From an uncultured Meiothermus sp. (GTDB taxonomy: Bacteria; Deinococcota; Deinococci; Deinococcales; Thermaceae), in assembly GCA_937950405.1 (NCBI GenBank), contig CALFDH010000037.1:1-39179 (forward strand): a stretch of DNA of 39,179 nt, in the 5' to 3' direction. Below the pieces are notes generated by a model. It searched no databases. It was not told the DNA's origin and saw only the letters and a program-made list of their open reading frames with translations. A program made the translations under genes and the position numbers. Below are positions 7,690 through 15,961 of the stretch, piece after piece; positions within the stretch are counted from its first letter, which is position 1, and each line of letters opens with the position of its first letter.

Positions 7690-8850
7690 ATGAATGTCGT
7701 TTTTCTCTCTCCCCATTTTCCCCCAAACTTCTGGCCTTTTTGTGTGCGTCTGCGCGAGGCCGGACATACCGTGCTGGGCCTGGCCGATGCTGAATACGAC
7801 CAGCTCCGCCCCGAATTGAAGAACGCTCTGACCGAGTATTACAAAGTCTCCGACATGCACAACTACGACGAGCTGGTGCGGGCGCTGGGCTACTTCACGC
7901 ACAAATACGGCAAGCTCGAGCGCCTGGACTCCATGAGTGAGTACTGGCTCGAGACCGAGGCCATGCTGCGTGAAGACTTCAACATTTTTGGCCTCCGCCC
8001 TGCCGACATGGATCGGGTCAAGCGCAAGTCGGTGATGAAACAGTACTTCCAGCAAGCCGGGTTGCGGGTCGCGCGGGGTAAGGTCTGCCGCACGGCGGTA
8101 GAAGCCCAGGACTTTGTGGAGGAGGTGGGCTACCCGGTGGTGGCAAAGCCCGATATTGGGGTCGGGGCGGCCAAAACCTACAAAATTACCAACGATGCCG
8201 AGTTGATGGACTACATCGCCAGCAAGCCCCCGGTGGACTACATCATGGAGGAGTTTATTCCGGGCCGGATTATAACCTACGATGGCCTGACCGATATCAA
8301 AGGCAATGTGGTGTTTGACAGTTCGCTCGAGTACTCCAAAGGCGTGATGGATGTAGTCAACGAGGACACCGACATCTACTACTACATGGTGCGGGAAATC
8401 CCCGAAGACCTGCGCGAGGCTGGCCGTAAGGTAGCCAAGGCCTTTAACGTGGTGGAGCGCTTCTTCCACTTCGAGTTCTTCCGCCTGGACGATGGCTCTT
8501 TGGTCGCCCTGGAAGTGAACATGCGCCCGCCTGGGGGTCTCTCGATAGACATGTTCAACTATGCCAACGACATAGACATCTTTCGTGAGTGGGTGAACGT
8601 GCTCACGTACGGCAGCGTGAGCCAGCAGGCCAAACACCCCTATTTCTGCACCTATGTGGGTCGCAAAGACCACATCCGGTACAAGCGTTCGCACGAGCAG
8701 GTGATGGCCGAGTTTGGCCCCCTGGTAGCCCACCACGAGCGCATCAGCGGCATTTTTGCAGGGGCCATTGGCAACTATGGCTACATTCTGCGCCACCCCG
8801 ACCTGTCTACCCTGCTCCAAGCTGCCCAGGCCATTCAGGAAAGAGCCTAG
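7690..8850 (+). CDS. ATP-grasp domain ligase of unknown substrate
   Basis: The 386-residue protein has the fold order of ATP-grasp carboxylate-amine/thiol ligases: an N-terminal pre-ATP-grasp Rossmann-like part (about 1-105), then nucleotide-binding strands with YPVVAKPDIGVGAAKTY, a linker with YIMEEFIPGR, and the metal-binding end FEFFRLDDGSLVALEVNMRPPGG, where the Glu and Asn hold magnesium. Such enzymes activate a carboxylate as acyl phosphate and join it to an amine or similar group. The substrate cannot be told from sequence. The start ATG at 7690 has GGAGG seven bases upstream. The esterase gene follows after 75 bases on the same strand and is probably co-transcribed. Confidence 0.85.
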   Translation: MNVVFLSPHFPPNFWPFCVRLREAGHTVLGLADAEYDQLRPELKNALTEYYKVSDMHNYDELVRALGYFTHKYGKLERLDSMSEYWLETEAMLREDFNIFGLRPADMDRVKRKSVMKQYFQQAGLRVARGKVCRTAVEAQDFVEEVGYPVVAKPDIGVGAAKTYKITNDAELMDYIASKPPVDYIMEEFIPGRIITYDGLTDIKGNVVFDSSLEYSKGVMDVVNEDTDIYYYMVREIPEDLREAGRKVAKAFNVVERFFHFEFFRLDDGSLVALEVNMRPPGGLSIDMFNYANDIDIFREWVNVLTYGSVSQQAKHPYFCTYVGRKDHIRYKRSHEQVMAEFGPLVAHHERISGIFAGAIGNYGYILRHPDLSTLLQAAQAIQERA

Positions 8851-8851
8851 A

Positions 8852-8916
8852 GTCGAGTGTCGAGGGTCAAGTGCTAAATCCAAATAGCTCTTGACTCTGG
8901 GCGCTGGACTCTCGAC
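8852..8916 (+). other. hairpin between the ATP-grasp and esterase genes
   Basis: GTCGAG (8852-8857) pairs with CTCGAC (8911-8916), and GGGTCAAG (8864-8871) with CTTGACTC (8890-8897) with one G-T pair. There is no T run. The fold ends directly before the ribosome binding site GAGGTG of the esterase, so it may tune its translation or mRNA stability. Confidence 0.5.
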
Positions 8917-8925
8917 GAGGTGAAT

Positions 8926-9663
8926 ATGCACACCGAATATCACAAGTGGTACAGCCCCGCCCTGGGGCAGGACATGGAGCTAAAGCTATACGGCCACTAC
9001 GGCCAGCCGATTATTGTATTCCCGGCCCAGAACGGACGCTGGTACGACTGGGAAGGCCATGCCGGGATGGCCCAGGCCCTTGCGCCCATGATCGAGGCGG
9101 GGCGGGTTAAGTTTTTTTGTGTGGACGGCATAGACTTTCAGAGCTGGACGAACAAGAGCATCCCCCCCTGGGAACGGGCCCGCCGCCACAACGACTACGA
9201 TGCCTACATCATGCAGGAGGTGGTACCCTTCGTGCAGAAGAACACCGGCCTTCCGACCATGTGGGTCACGGGGTGCAGTATGGGGGCGTTTCATTCGGCC
9301 AACTTTTTCTTCAAATACCCCGAGGTGTTCGATGGCCTGATTGCTTTATCGGGGCTGTATCAGGTGGGGGGCTTTGTGGGCGATGAAGGGGGCATGGATG
9401 CCTACTTCAACTCCCCCCTGTGGTACTTGCGTAACCTGACCGACGAGGACAAGCTCAACGCCTACCGGCGCAACAAGATTGTGTTTGCGGTGGGGCAGGG
9501 GCGCTGGGAGGAGGAGTGTATCCGCGACACGCGCGAGATGCAAGCTTTGCTACACGAAAAGGGTGTGTACGCCACCTTCGACTACTGGGGCCACGACGTG
9601 GATCACGACTGGCCCTGGTGGCAGAAGATGCTACCCTACGAGCTCGAGCGCCTGGGCGTTTGA
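8926..9663 (+). CDS. esterase-family alpha/beta hydrolase
   Basis: The 245-residue protein matches the esterase D-type alpha/beta hydrolases. It starts with a strand-rich region (MELKLYGHYGQPIIVFPAQNG split as LKLYGHYG and PIIVFPAQNG), the nucleophile elbow is G-C-S-M-G with Ser near residue 119, and the C-terminal His lies in WGHDVDHDW. No signal peptide is present, so it should act in the cytoplasm. I start at the ATG at 8926, which has GAGGTG just upstream; a GTG two codons earlier would overlap that site. Its placement after the ATP-grasp gene suggests both act on one substrate, for example making and trimming an ester or amide. That is inference. Confidence 0.85.
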   Translation: MHTEYHKWYSPALGQDMELKLYGHYGQPIIVFPAQNGRWYDWEGHAGMAQALAPMIEAGRVKFFCVDGIDFQSWTNKSIPPWERARRHNDYDAYIMQEVVPFVQKNTGLPTMWVTGCSMGAFHSANFFFKYPEVFDGLIALSGLYQVGGFVGDEGGMDAYFNSPLWYLRNLTDEDKLNAYRRNKIVFAVGQGRWEEECIRDTREMQALLHEKGVYATFDYWGHDVDHDWPWWQKMLPYELERLGV

Positions 9664-9730
9664 TGTGAAGTAACTGATAACGGCTGCGTCAATGGCACAA
9701 GGATTGTCGAATCCAACAACCAGTACACCC

Positions 9731-9834
9731 GTCATTCCGAGGAGGCGTGAGCCGACGAGGAATCCTGTACTGCACAGGGCTGGTGAATGTTGGGGAAGTT
9801 GGCGTATCGGATTCCTCACCGCGCTAGGAATGAC
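9731..9834. repeat. 104-bp inverted-repeat element with GTCATTCC ends
   Basis: GTCATTCC at 9731-9738 is mirrored by GGAATGAC at 9827-9834, and GAGGAATCC near 9757 by GGATTCCTC near 9810. It encodes nothing. A single end of a similar element (GTCATTGCGAGG) lies at 280. Such GTCATTC/GCAATCC repeats are common as dispersed elements in bacteria. Confidence 0.7.
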
Positions 9835-9879
9835 ACTTTTGTTGGAGGGTTTCTTGCGAGGAGGCTATTGGCCTACGAA

Positions 9880-9990
9880 TACCAAATCTGCCCAGAAGTG
9901 AACCAAAAGCGATATACAACTCCCCCGGACGCGCCCCCTGGCGCGGCAAGTGAGGGTCGCGTTTAGCGCCGCTCACGCGCAGAGTTGGTA
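9880..9990 (+). mobile_element. MITE-like repeat family A, copy 3
   Basis: This 111-bp copy runs from TACCAAATCTGC to GCAGAGTTGGTA, bounded by TA. It lies between the esterase gene and the end of the mrp operon. Confidence 0.9.
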
Positions 9991-10102
9991 GAAGTAATCC
10001 AGAAGGGTGTCGCCCATGCGGGGGCTCGAGGGGTAATCTGAGCTTGCCCTGTGGTTTTGCTTCAGGGTCGCAATGGAAAATACGATGATCTGAACGGCTT
10101 TC

Positions 10103-10486
10103 TTACGATTCGGTGTGACTCGTCGGCGCGGGCTTCTCCACCGACTCGAGCTTGTGGTTTTTCTGGTAGTGCCCGGCCAGTTCGTCAATGTAGGTGTCCC
10201 GGCAGGGCTTGACCCCCGAGAGGTAGGCTGCCCGGCCCAGGGCGTGGGCGGCTACCGGCGCGGTCAGGATGATGAAGGCCAGGGCCGACAGGGCCCGGGC
10301 CGCCACCGAGAGCTCCTGGTAAAACACCGCCACTGCCACCAGAATCAGCCCCACCCCCAACGTGCCCGCTTTGGAGGTGGCGTGCATGCGGTTGTAGAGG
10401 TCGGGCATCCGCACCACCCCAATGGCCGCGATGAAGAGGAAGAAAATTCCCACGGAAACCAGCGCATACACCAGCAGATCTACCAT
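10103..10486 (-). CDS. mrpG: Mrp/Mnh cation:proton antiporter subunit G
   Basis: This last gene of the operon encodes a 127-residue membrane protein with three predicted helices, the usual size for MrpG. It shows the family core IGVVRMPDLYNRMHATSKAGTLG (split as IGVVRMPDLY and NRMHATSKAGTLG). It is part of the membrane complex that exchanges sodium for protons. The ATG has GGGAGA upstream and follows the mrpF stop by two bases. The hydrophilic C-terminal tail (about 30 residues rich in Lys, Glu, Ser) is longer than in many homologues. Confidence 0.93.
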   Translation of the reverse strand: MVDLLVYALVSVGIFFLFIAAIGVVRMPDLYNRMHATSKAGTLGVGLILVAVAVFYQELSVAARALSALAFIILTAPVAAHALGRAAYLSGVKPCRDTYIDELAGHYQKNHKLESVEKPAPTSHTES

Positions 10487-10488
10487 GC

Positions 10489-10755
10489 TCAGTCTCCCTT
10501 GTGGCCCCGGTACTCGATGTAGCGGGCCAGGCCCAGCGTGGCCAGAAAAGCAAACAGGGCCAGCGCGATGGCCACATCTAGAAAGGCGGTCTGGCCGCTG
10601 ACCAGGGCATAGAGCGCGGCCATGGCTACCGCCACCGAGGTAATCAGATCGAGGCCCACCACCCGGTCGGGCAGGGTGGGGCCCTTGACCAGCCGGTACA
10701 GTGCAAAAGGCAGGGTGAGGGTCAGGGCCAGCAGGGCCCCTTCCAGAAAACTCAT
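10489..10755 (-). CDS. mrpF: Mrp/Mnh cation:proton antiporter subunit F
   Basis: The 88-residue membrane protein has three predicted helices and the MrpF pattern RLVKGPTLPDRVVGLDLI near residues 22-40, which marks the conserved loop with Asp. The start codon overlaps the mrpE stop (ATGA), typical of translational coupling. It is a small subunit of the antiporter complex. Confidence 0.93.
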   Translation of the reverse strand: MSFLEGALLALTLTLPFALYRLVKGPTLPDRVVGLDLITSVAVAMAALYALVSGQTAFLDVAIALALFAFLATLGLARYIEYRGHKGD

Positions 10756-11231
10756 TGGGTCACCTCCAGCACGGCTTTTTCCAGGCTATCGTGGGTGGAC
10801 TGGATCACCGCCTGGGGGTCGTCCACGAACATCCCGTGCACGTAGAGCACCTTGCGGTCGGTGGAGACGTCGAGGCTCAGGGTGCCGGGCGTGAGGGTAA
10901 TCAGGTTGGCCAGCAGGGTGATTTCCAGGTCGCTCTTGACGGTGAGAGGGTAGGCGATGAAGCCGGGTTTGATGGGCATGCGGGGCGATAGCACCGCCTG
11001 GGCTACCCGCACACTCGAGAGCACAATCTCCCAGAGCATCAGGGCCACAAAGCGGGGGAGCTTCCAGGCCAGGGTGAAGTAGCGCCTCGAGGGGGCATCG
11101 AAGAGGGGGCGGGCTAGCAGCAGAATCAGGAAGCAGATGGCAAAGCCCACCAGGAAGTTGGAGAGGGTGAAGCTCTCCGTTACCAGCATCCAGAACACCG
11201 TCAGCACCACGTTGTACACGAAGGCCCTCAC
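10752..11231 (-). CDS. mrpE: Mrp/Mnh cation:proton antiporter subunit E
   Basis: The 159-residue protein starts with two predicted membrane helices and continues with a cytoplasmic domain, as in MrpE. The family stretch LANLITLTPGTLSLDV and the ending around LYVHGMFVDDP are present. The start is GTG, overlapping the mrpD stop as GTGA. MrpE is needed for assembly or full activity of the complex in studied species. Confidence 0.92.
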   Translation of the reverse strand: MRAFVYNVVLTVFWMLVTESFTLSNFLVGFAICFLILLLARPLFDAPSRRYFTLAWKLPRFVALMLWEIVLSSVRVAQAVLSPRMPIKPGFIAYPLTVKSDLEITLLANLITLTPGTLSLDVSTDRKVLYVHGMFVDDPQAVIQSTHDSLEKAVLEVTQ

Positions 11232-12706
11232 CGGCTCACCCCCAGTACAGCTTCAATATAGCGGCTGGGCTCGAGGAGTTCCTGAGCCGCTGCCTGCGAG
11301 AGACCCAACAGCGGCTCGGCCCACAGCCCAATGCCCAGGGTGAGCAGGGCCAGGAGCGCCACCGGCAGCACCAGCCCCGGCGGGGTTGCCGAGGGGCTAA
11401 AGGGTTTGGGAGGGTTTTTCCAGAAAGCCTCGGCAAAGACCAGGCCCATCGAGAGCAAGGTCAGGAGGCCCACCAGTAGGGCCACCGTCACGATGGCGTA
11501 CTGCCCGGCCTGCAAGCCTGCTGCTACCAGGGTGAACTTGGCCCAGAAGCCCGAGAAGGGCGGCAGCCCGGCCAGCGAGAAGGCCGGCAGCAAGAAGAGC
11601 ACCGCCAGCCAGGGGTGGCTCTGGTAAAGCCCGCCCATCCGCACCAGCACCGTGGTGCCCTGCAAGCGCTGCAAAAGCCCCGCCAGCAGGAACAACGCCG
11701 CGATCACGATCATGTGATTCAGGGCATAAAACACCGAGCCTGCCAGGGCCAAGGGGCTCAGGATGCCCAGACCCATCAGCATGTAGCCGATGTGGCTCAC
11801 CAGCTGGAACGAGAGCAGCCGCTTGAGCTCCCCCTGGGCCAGGGCCAGCAACACCCCCAGGAGCAGGGTTAGCCCGGCCACCCAGAGCAGCACCGTATGG
11901 GTGAAGGCGGTGTCCTGGGTAAAGAGCAGGGTGAAGACCCGGATGAGTGCGTACACCCCCACCTTGGTCAAAAGGCCCGCAAATAGGGCCGAGATCATCA
12001 CCGGCGGAGCCGGGTAGGAGGCGGGGAGCCAGAAGAAGAAGGGAAACACCGCCGCCTTCAGGCCAAAAGCCCCCAGGAAGAGCATGGCCAGGGCCGAGAG
12101 CAAGCCCGGCGCAACCGAGCCCACCCGCGTGGCAAGGTCGGCCATGTTCAAGGCTCCGGTGGCGCCATACAGCAGCCCTACCGCCACCAGGAACAAAATT
12201 GAAGAGAGTAGCGAGACCGCAAAGTACTTGACCCCCCCCATGAGCTGGGCCTTGCTTCCGCCCAGAATCATCAGCACAAAGGAGGAGAGCAGCAGCACCT
12301 CGAACCAGACGTAGAGGTTGAACAGGTCGCCGGTGAGGAAGGCCCCGTTTACCCCAAAGAGCAGGAAGTGGCAGAGGGCGTAGTAGCCCAGTTGTTCGCG
12401 GGGTTGGTCGCCCTCGGCCAGGGCATAGAGCGCCACCACCATCGCCACCACGCCGGTAATCAGCACCATCAGGGCCGAGAGGTGGTCGGCCACGAAGGTA
12501 ATGCCAAAAGGGGCGGGCCAGTTGCCCACCTGTACCGCCTGGATACCCCGCTGATTGACCTGCACGAGCAGGGTGATGGCGGCGGCCAGCAGGCCCAGCG
12601 CCCCCACCAGGCCCAGCACCCGCTGGGCAGGGCGGCTGGCGACCACCAGGCACAGGATGCCGGTGGTGAGCGGGATTAGCAGGGGAAGCACCAGAAGCCA
12701 GCTCAT
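11228..12706 (-). CDS. mrpD: Mrp/Mnh cation:proton antiporter subunit D
   Basis: The 492-residue polytopic protein is homologous to the proton-pumping NuoL/M/N subunits of complex I. It carries the conserved Glu in LYVWFEVLLLSSF (helix 5), the Lys in LKAAVFPFFFWLP, and the Lys in ALFAGLLTKVGVYALIR, all needed for proton transfer in the family. The start ATG overlaps the mrpC stop (4 bases) and has AGGAG upstream. It forms one of the two large transport modules with MrpA. Confidence 0.95.
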   Translation of the reverse strand: MSWLLVLPLLIPLTTGILCLVVASRPAQRVLGLVGALGLLAAAITLLVQVNQRGIQAVQVGNWPAPFGITFVADHLSALMVLITGVVAMVVALYALAEGDQPREQLGYYALCHFLLFGVNGAFLTGDLFNLYVWFEVLLLSSFVLMILGGSKAQLMGGVKYFAVSLLSSILFLVAVGLLYGATGALNMADLATRVGSVAPGLLSALAMLFLGAFGLKAAVFPFFFWLPASYPAPPVMISALFAGLLTKVGVYALIRVFTLLFTQDTAFTHTVLLWVAGLTLLLGVLLALAQGELKRLLSFQLVSHIGYMLMGLGILSPLALAGSVFYALNHMIVIAALFLLAGLLQRLQGTTVLVRMGGLYQSHPWLAVLFLLPAFSLAGLPPFSGFWAKFTLVAAGLQAGQYAIVTVALLVGLLTLLSMGLVFAEAFWKNPPKPFSPSATPPGLVLPVALLALLTLGIGLWAEPLLGLSQAAAQELLEPSRYIEAVLGVSR

Positions 12707-13095
12707 GTGCGCTCCTCTCGAACCTCGTCTACCGGCGAGGGGGCGGGGGCGGCCTCGAGGGTCTCGGGCATGGCCTCGGCGTTCAGGGTGTGCAGCACCG
12801 CCTGGGCCCGGAAGAAGAGCACAATGCCGAAGGCCGCCAGGGCAAAGCCGATCACAATGGCGGTGAGGATAAGGGCCTGCGGCAGGGGGTTGGCGATGGG
12901 CTCCAGCACCGTGCCGCTGGGCTGCACCAGCGGCGGGAACGAACTACCCAGCCGACCCGCGGTGAAGATGAGCAGGTTGGCGGCGTTGCCCAGCACCAGA
13001 AAGCCGATCAGAAACTGGATCAGGTGGGGCCTGAGCATCAGGTAGACCCCGACCGCCGTAAGGCCGCCCACCAGAAAGGCCATCCAGATCTCCAT
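12703..13095 (-). CDS. mrpC: Mrp/Mnh cation:proton antiporter subunit C
   Basis: The 130-residue NuoK-like protein has three predicted helices and the family stretch LIQFLIGFLVLGNAANLLIF (Asn pair typical of MrpC). A 30-residue acidic C-terminal tail (PETLEAAPAPSPVDEVREE) is an extension compared with the shortest homologues. GGAGG precedes the ATG, which overlaps the mrpB stop by one base. Confidence 0.94.
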   Translation of the reverse strand: MEIWMAFLVGGLTAVGVYLMLRPHLIQFLIGFLVLGNAANLLIFTAGRLGSSFPPLVQPSGTVLEPIANPLPQALILTAIVIGFALAAFGIVLFFRAQAVLHTLNAEAMPETLEAAPAPSPVDEVREERT

Positions 13096-13520
13096 CAGGA
13101 AGCCTCCTCGGGGGTGCGGTCGGCGGTCTCCTCGAGGCCAAAAATGGCCGACAGGAGCGCCCCAAACACGGTCAGGTAGACCCCGATGTCGAAGATCACC
13201 GGGGTGCCAATCTTCACGCCGAACAGGCTGAACCAGACGCCGGTCATGAGCGGTTTATCCAGGAAGAAGGCCACCAGCGCGCTCACCAGGGCGACCAGCA
13301 ACCCCCACCCTACCAGCCGCAGGGGGGGCAGCGGCAGTAGCTTGCGGGCGGCGCTAAGCCCGTGGGCCAGGGCAAAGAGCGCATAGGCTCCCACCGCCAC
13401 CAGCGCCCCGATAAAGCCTCCGCCCGGCTCGTTGTGGCCGCGCAGCAGCAAGAAGACCGAAAGCAAGAGCAGCAGGGTGAAGAGGAACCTCGAGGTGGTT
13501 TTCAGGATGAGGGTGTTCAT
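13095..13520 (-). CDS. mrpB: Mrp/Mnh cation:proton antiporter subunit B
   Basis: The 141-residue membrane protein has four predicted helices and the hallmark [14 protein letters not shown] near residues 27-40, a signature of MrpB and of the MrpB-like C-terminal part of fused MrpA. The ATG overlaps the end of mrpA by four bases. It stabilises the complex around MrpA. Confidence 0.95.
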   Translation of the reverse strand: MNTLILKTTSRFLFTLLLLLSVFLLLRGHNEPGGGFIGALVAVGAYALFALAHGLSAARKLLPLPPLRLVGWGLLVALVSALVAFFLDKPLMTGVWFSLFGVKIGTPVIFDIGVYLTVFGALLSAIFGLEETADRTPEEAS

Positions 13521-15793
13521 GGCTTTCCCTCCCGGCGAAGGCGCTTCAAGAGGGCATAGACCCCCAGACCGGCCAGCCCCACCACGGTAATCTCGCCGAA
13601 GGTGTCCAGCCCCCGGAAGTCCACCAGAATCACGTTCACGATATTGCGCCCGAAGCCCTCGGGCAGGCTTTTCTGGGCAAAAAAGTTGCTCAGGTGATGC
13701 TCCATCGGCTCTGTGAGCATCCCCAGCATCAGCAGGGTCACGATACCCCCAAACAAGAGCGCCACCGCCTTGTCCAGCCAGCGGCCCCTGGGCACCTCGC
13801 CGATGTTGCGAATCTGTAGCAGTACCAGAGCAATCAGGATGGCGGTCAGGGTCTCGACCAGGAACTGGGTGATCGAAAGGTCGGGGGCGTTTTGCAGCAG
13901 GAACAAGAGGGCCACCCCGGCCCCCACAATGCCCACCCCCACCACCATGCCCAGGTGCGAGCGCAGCCGCAACACCAGCAGCGCCCCCAGCAGCATCAGG
14001 GCCATCAGCACTGCCTTGGCCGGGTTAACCACAGCGGTCTGGCTGGGCCAGGGCAGCGTGCCGCTTTGCAGCAGGGCCAGCCCCACCAGCCCCGAGAGGC
14101 CCCCAAACACCCAGACCAGGTAGGCCCGCAGCGAGCCGCTTTGCAGAAGCCGTTCGGCTCGAGCCGCCAGCCCCATCAGCCCCCGCAGCAGCGCTACATA
14201 GGCGTTCTCGGGGCCGGGGACGGGGTCTTTGGCCATCCAGGCCTGCAGGCGCGGGTAAAGGAAGTAAAGTCCCACCCCCACCGCCACCGTTAGCAGACTC
14301 AGGAGCAGGGCCAGGTTGAACCCCGGCCAGAGCTTCAGGTGGTAGCTGGCGGGCGCACCCTTGACCGCCGTAGCCACTGCATCGGCCAGGGGGTTGTAGA
14401 GGCCGGGGAACAACCCCACCAGCAGGCCCAGCCCGGCCAGCACCAGCGGCCCCAGCCAGAGGCTCGGGGGCCCCTCGTGGACCTCGGCGGGAGGGGGCCC
14501 GCGGAAAAAGGGTACGCTCAGGATCAGGGCCAGGGTGGCGCCCACTGCAAAGCCCAGCACCGCCAGCCCTATCATCCAGACCGGTGCCGCCTGCAAGGAG
14601 GCCAGGTAGAGCACCTCCTTACCGATAAAGCCCAGCACCGGCGGTAGCCCCGCCAGCGAGAGCGCGGCCAGCACCACCGCCACCCCTGTGATGGGCATCA
14701 CCCGAAAGAGGCCCGAAAGCTGGTTAATATCGCGGGTTCCGGCCTCGTGGTCTACCGCCCCTGCCGCCATGAAAAGGCCCCCTTTGTAAAGCGAGTGGGC
14801 CAGCAAAAAGGTGGCAAAGCCCACCGCCCCGTAGTAGCCGGTGAGGGGTACCATCCCGATTGCAAAGACCAGGGCCCCCAGCGCGGCCACCGTGGAGTAG
14901 GCCAAAAGCCGCTTGAGGTCGGTGTGACGGAAGGTGAGGGTGGCCCCGGTGAGCAGCGTGGCCAGCCCAAAGGCCATCAGGGTGCTGCTCCAGACCTCGG
15001 TGCCGCCCAGGGCGGGCTGGAGCCGGGCCAGCAGGTACACCCCGGCCTTGACCATGGTGGCCGAGTGCAGGTAGGCCGAGACCGGTGTGGGCGCTTCCAT
15101 GGCGTTGGGGAGCCAGAAGTGGAAGGGAAACTGGGCCGACTTGGTAAAAGCCCCAAAGAGCACCAGCACCAGCGAGCCCAAGTACAGAGGATGTTCCCGC
15201 AGCACCTCGCCCTTTGTAAGCAGCTCAGAGATTTCCCACGAGCCCCCCATGCCCGCCAGCAGGATGAGCCCCGCCAGCAGGGCCAGCCCACCGCCCGCCG
15301 TGACAAACAGGGCCTGGGTGGCGGCGCGGCGCGAGCGGAACTCGGTGTGGTTGAAGCCGATTAGCAGATAGGAGGTGAGGCTGGTGAGCTCCCACATCAC
15401 AAACAGCGTCACGATGTTGTCGGCCAGCACCAGCCCCAGCATGGAGGCCATGAAGAGCAGAAGAACCAGGTAAAACTTGCCCAAGTCGGGGTGGCCTTTC
15501 AGGTAGCCCCCGGTGTAGATCACGATGAAAGTGCCGATGCCCGTGATGAGCAGGGCGAACAAGAGCGAAAGCCCGTCCAGGTAAAAGGAAAAGTTGACCG
15601 AGAGGGTGGGCACCCAGGCCGCACTGTGCCGCACTGCGTTGCCCGCAATCACCGTAGGCAGCAGACTGGCGAAGTACACCGTGAGACTTAGGGGCAAAAA
15701 GGCCAGCCCCCAGCCTGCCAAACTGCCCAGCCAGCGGTACACCAATGGCGCGAGCAGGGCACCCAGGAAAGCCGATATTATCGCAAGTGTCAT
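13517..15793 (-). CDS. mrpA: Mrp/Mnh cation:proton antiporter subunit A
   Basis: The 758-residue protein is the largest subunit and the first gene of the operon. Its NuoL-like part (about 1-480) holds the conserved Glu in [18 protein letters not shown] (helix 5), the Lys in [17 protein letters not shown], and [15 protein letters not shown]. The C-terminal third has the MrpA-specific helices, including [16 protein letters not shown] and the [16 protein letters not shown] loop. Together the complex exports sodium in exchange for protons, supporting pH and salt tolerance. Gene order A to G is standard and all junctions overlap or nearly touch, so this is one operon. GGAG lies seven bases before the ATG; I see no convincing -35/-10 pair in the 170 bases upstream. 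Confidence 0.96.
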   Translation of the reverse strand: MTLAIISAFLGALLAPLVYRWLGSLAGWGLAFLPLSLTVYFASLLPTVIAGNAVRHSAAWVPTLSVNFSFYLDGLSLLFALLITGIGTFIVIYTGGYLKGHPDLGKFYLVLLLFMASMLGLVLADNIVTLFVMWELTSLTSYLLIGFNHTEFRSRRAATQALFVTAGGGLALLAGLILLAGMGGSWEISELLTKGEVLREHPLYLGSLVLVLFGAFTKSAQFPFHFWLPNAMEAPTPVSAYLHSATMVKAGVYLLARLQPALGGTEVWSSTLMAFGLATLLTGATLTFRHTDLKRLLAYSTVAALGALVFAIGMVPLTGYYGAVGFATFLLAHSLYKGGLFMAAGAVDHEAGTRDINQLSGLFRVMPITGVAVVLAALSLAGLPPVLGFIGKEVLYLASLQAAPVWMIGLAVLGFAVGATLALILSVPFFRGPPPAEVHEGPPSLWLGPLVLAGLGLLVGLFPGLYNPLADAVATAVKGAPASYHLKLWPGFNLALLLSLLTVAVGVGLYFLYPRLQAWMAKDPVPGPENAYVALLRGLMGLAARAERLLQSGSLRAYLVWVFGGLSGLVGLALLQSGTLPWPSQTAVVNPAKAVLMALMLLGALLVLRLRSHLGMVVGVGIVGAGVALLFLLQNAPDLSITQFLVETLTAILIALVLLQIRNIGEVPRGRWLDKAVALLFGGIVTLLMLGMLTEPMEHHLSNFFAQKSLPEGFGRNIVNVILVDFRGLDTFGEITVVGLAGLGVYALLKRLRREGKP

Positions 15794-15837
15794 CCTCGAG
15801 CTCCAGAGCGATCGTAACGCCGCATAGTCTACCCTGA

Positions 15838-15870
15838 CACAACAAAGAGCGGAGACCGTTGACCGTCTCC
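15838..15870 (-). terminator. possible terminator after the LysN-like gene
   Basis: On the minus strand a 6-bp stem (GGAGAC with GTCTCC, loop of eight) is followed by GCTCTTTGTTGTG, which is T-rich. It would separate the aminotransferase gene from the mrp operon. Confidence 0.4.
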
Positions 15871-15961
15871 ACCCTTGCAGCTACCGGAGGCTGCGCTCCT
15901 GCTGCCTGAGCAGCAAATTGTTACAGAAGTGTATTACATCGGCACGCCGAGGGCAAATCGG

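Larger units (their letters stand above)
9664..10102. other. intergenic repeats between the esterase and mrpG
   Basis: Two convergent transcription units end here. The stretch holds the inverted-repeat element at 9731-9834 and family A copy 3 at 9880-9990. The rest (9991-10102) shows only a weak hairpin (CCCTG and CAGGG around 10040-10060) and no gene. Confidence 0.6.

Noticed and set aside
7609-8943. 444-codon open frame on the minus strand opposite the ATP-grasp gene
   Set aside because: It mirrors the codon pattern of the true gene, has no family motifs or ribosome binding site, and arises easily in GC-rich DNA.
14747-15364. Long plus-strand frame opposite mrpA
   Set aside because: It is a shadow of the strongly supported mrpA gene, with no hydrophobic pattern or motif of its own.
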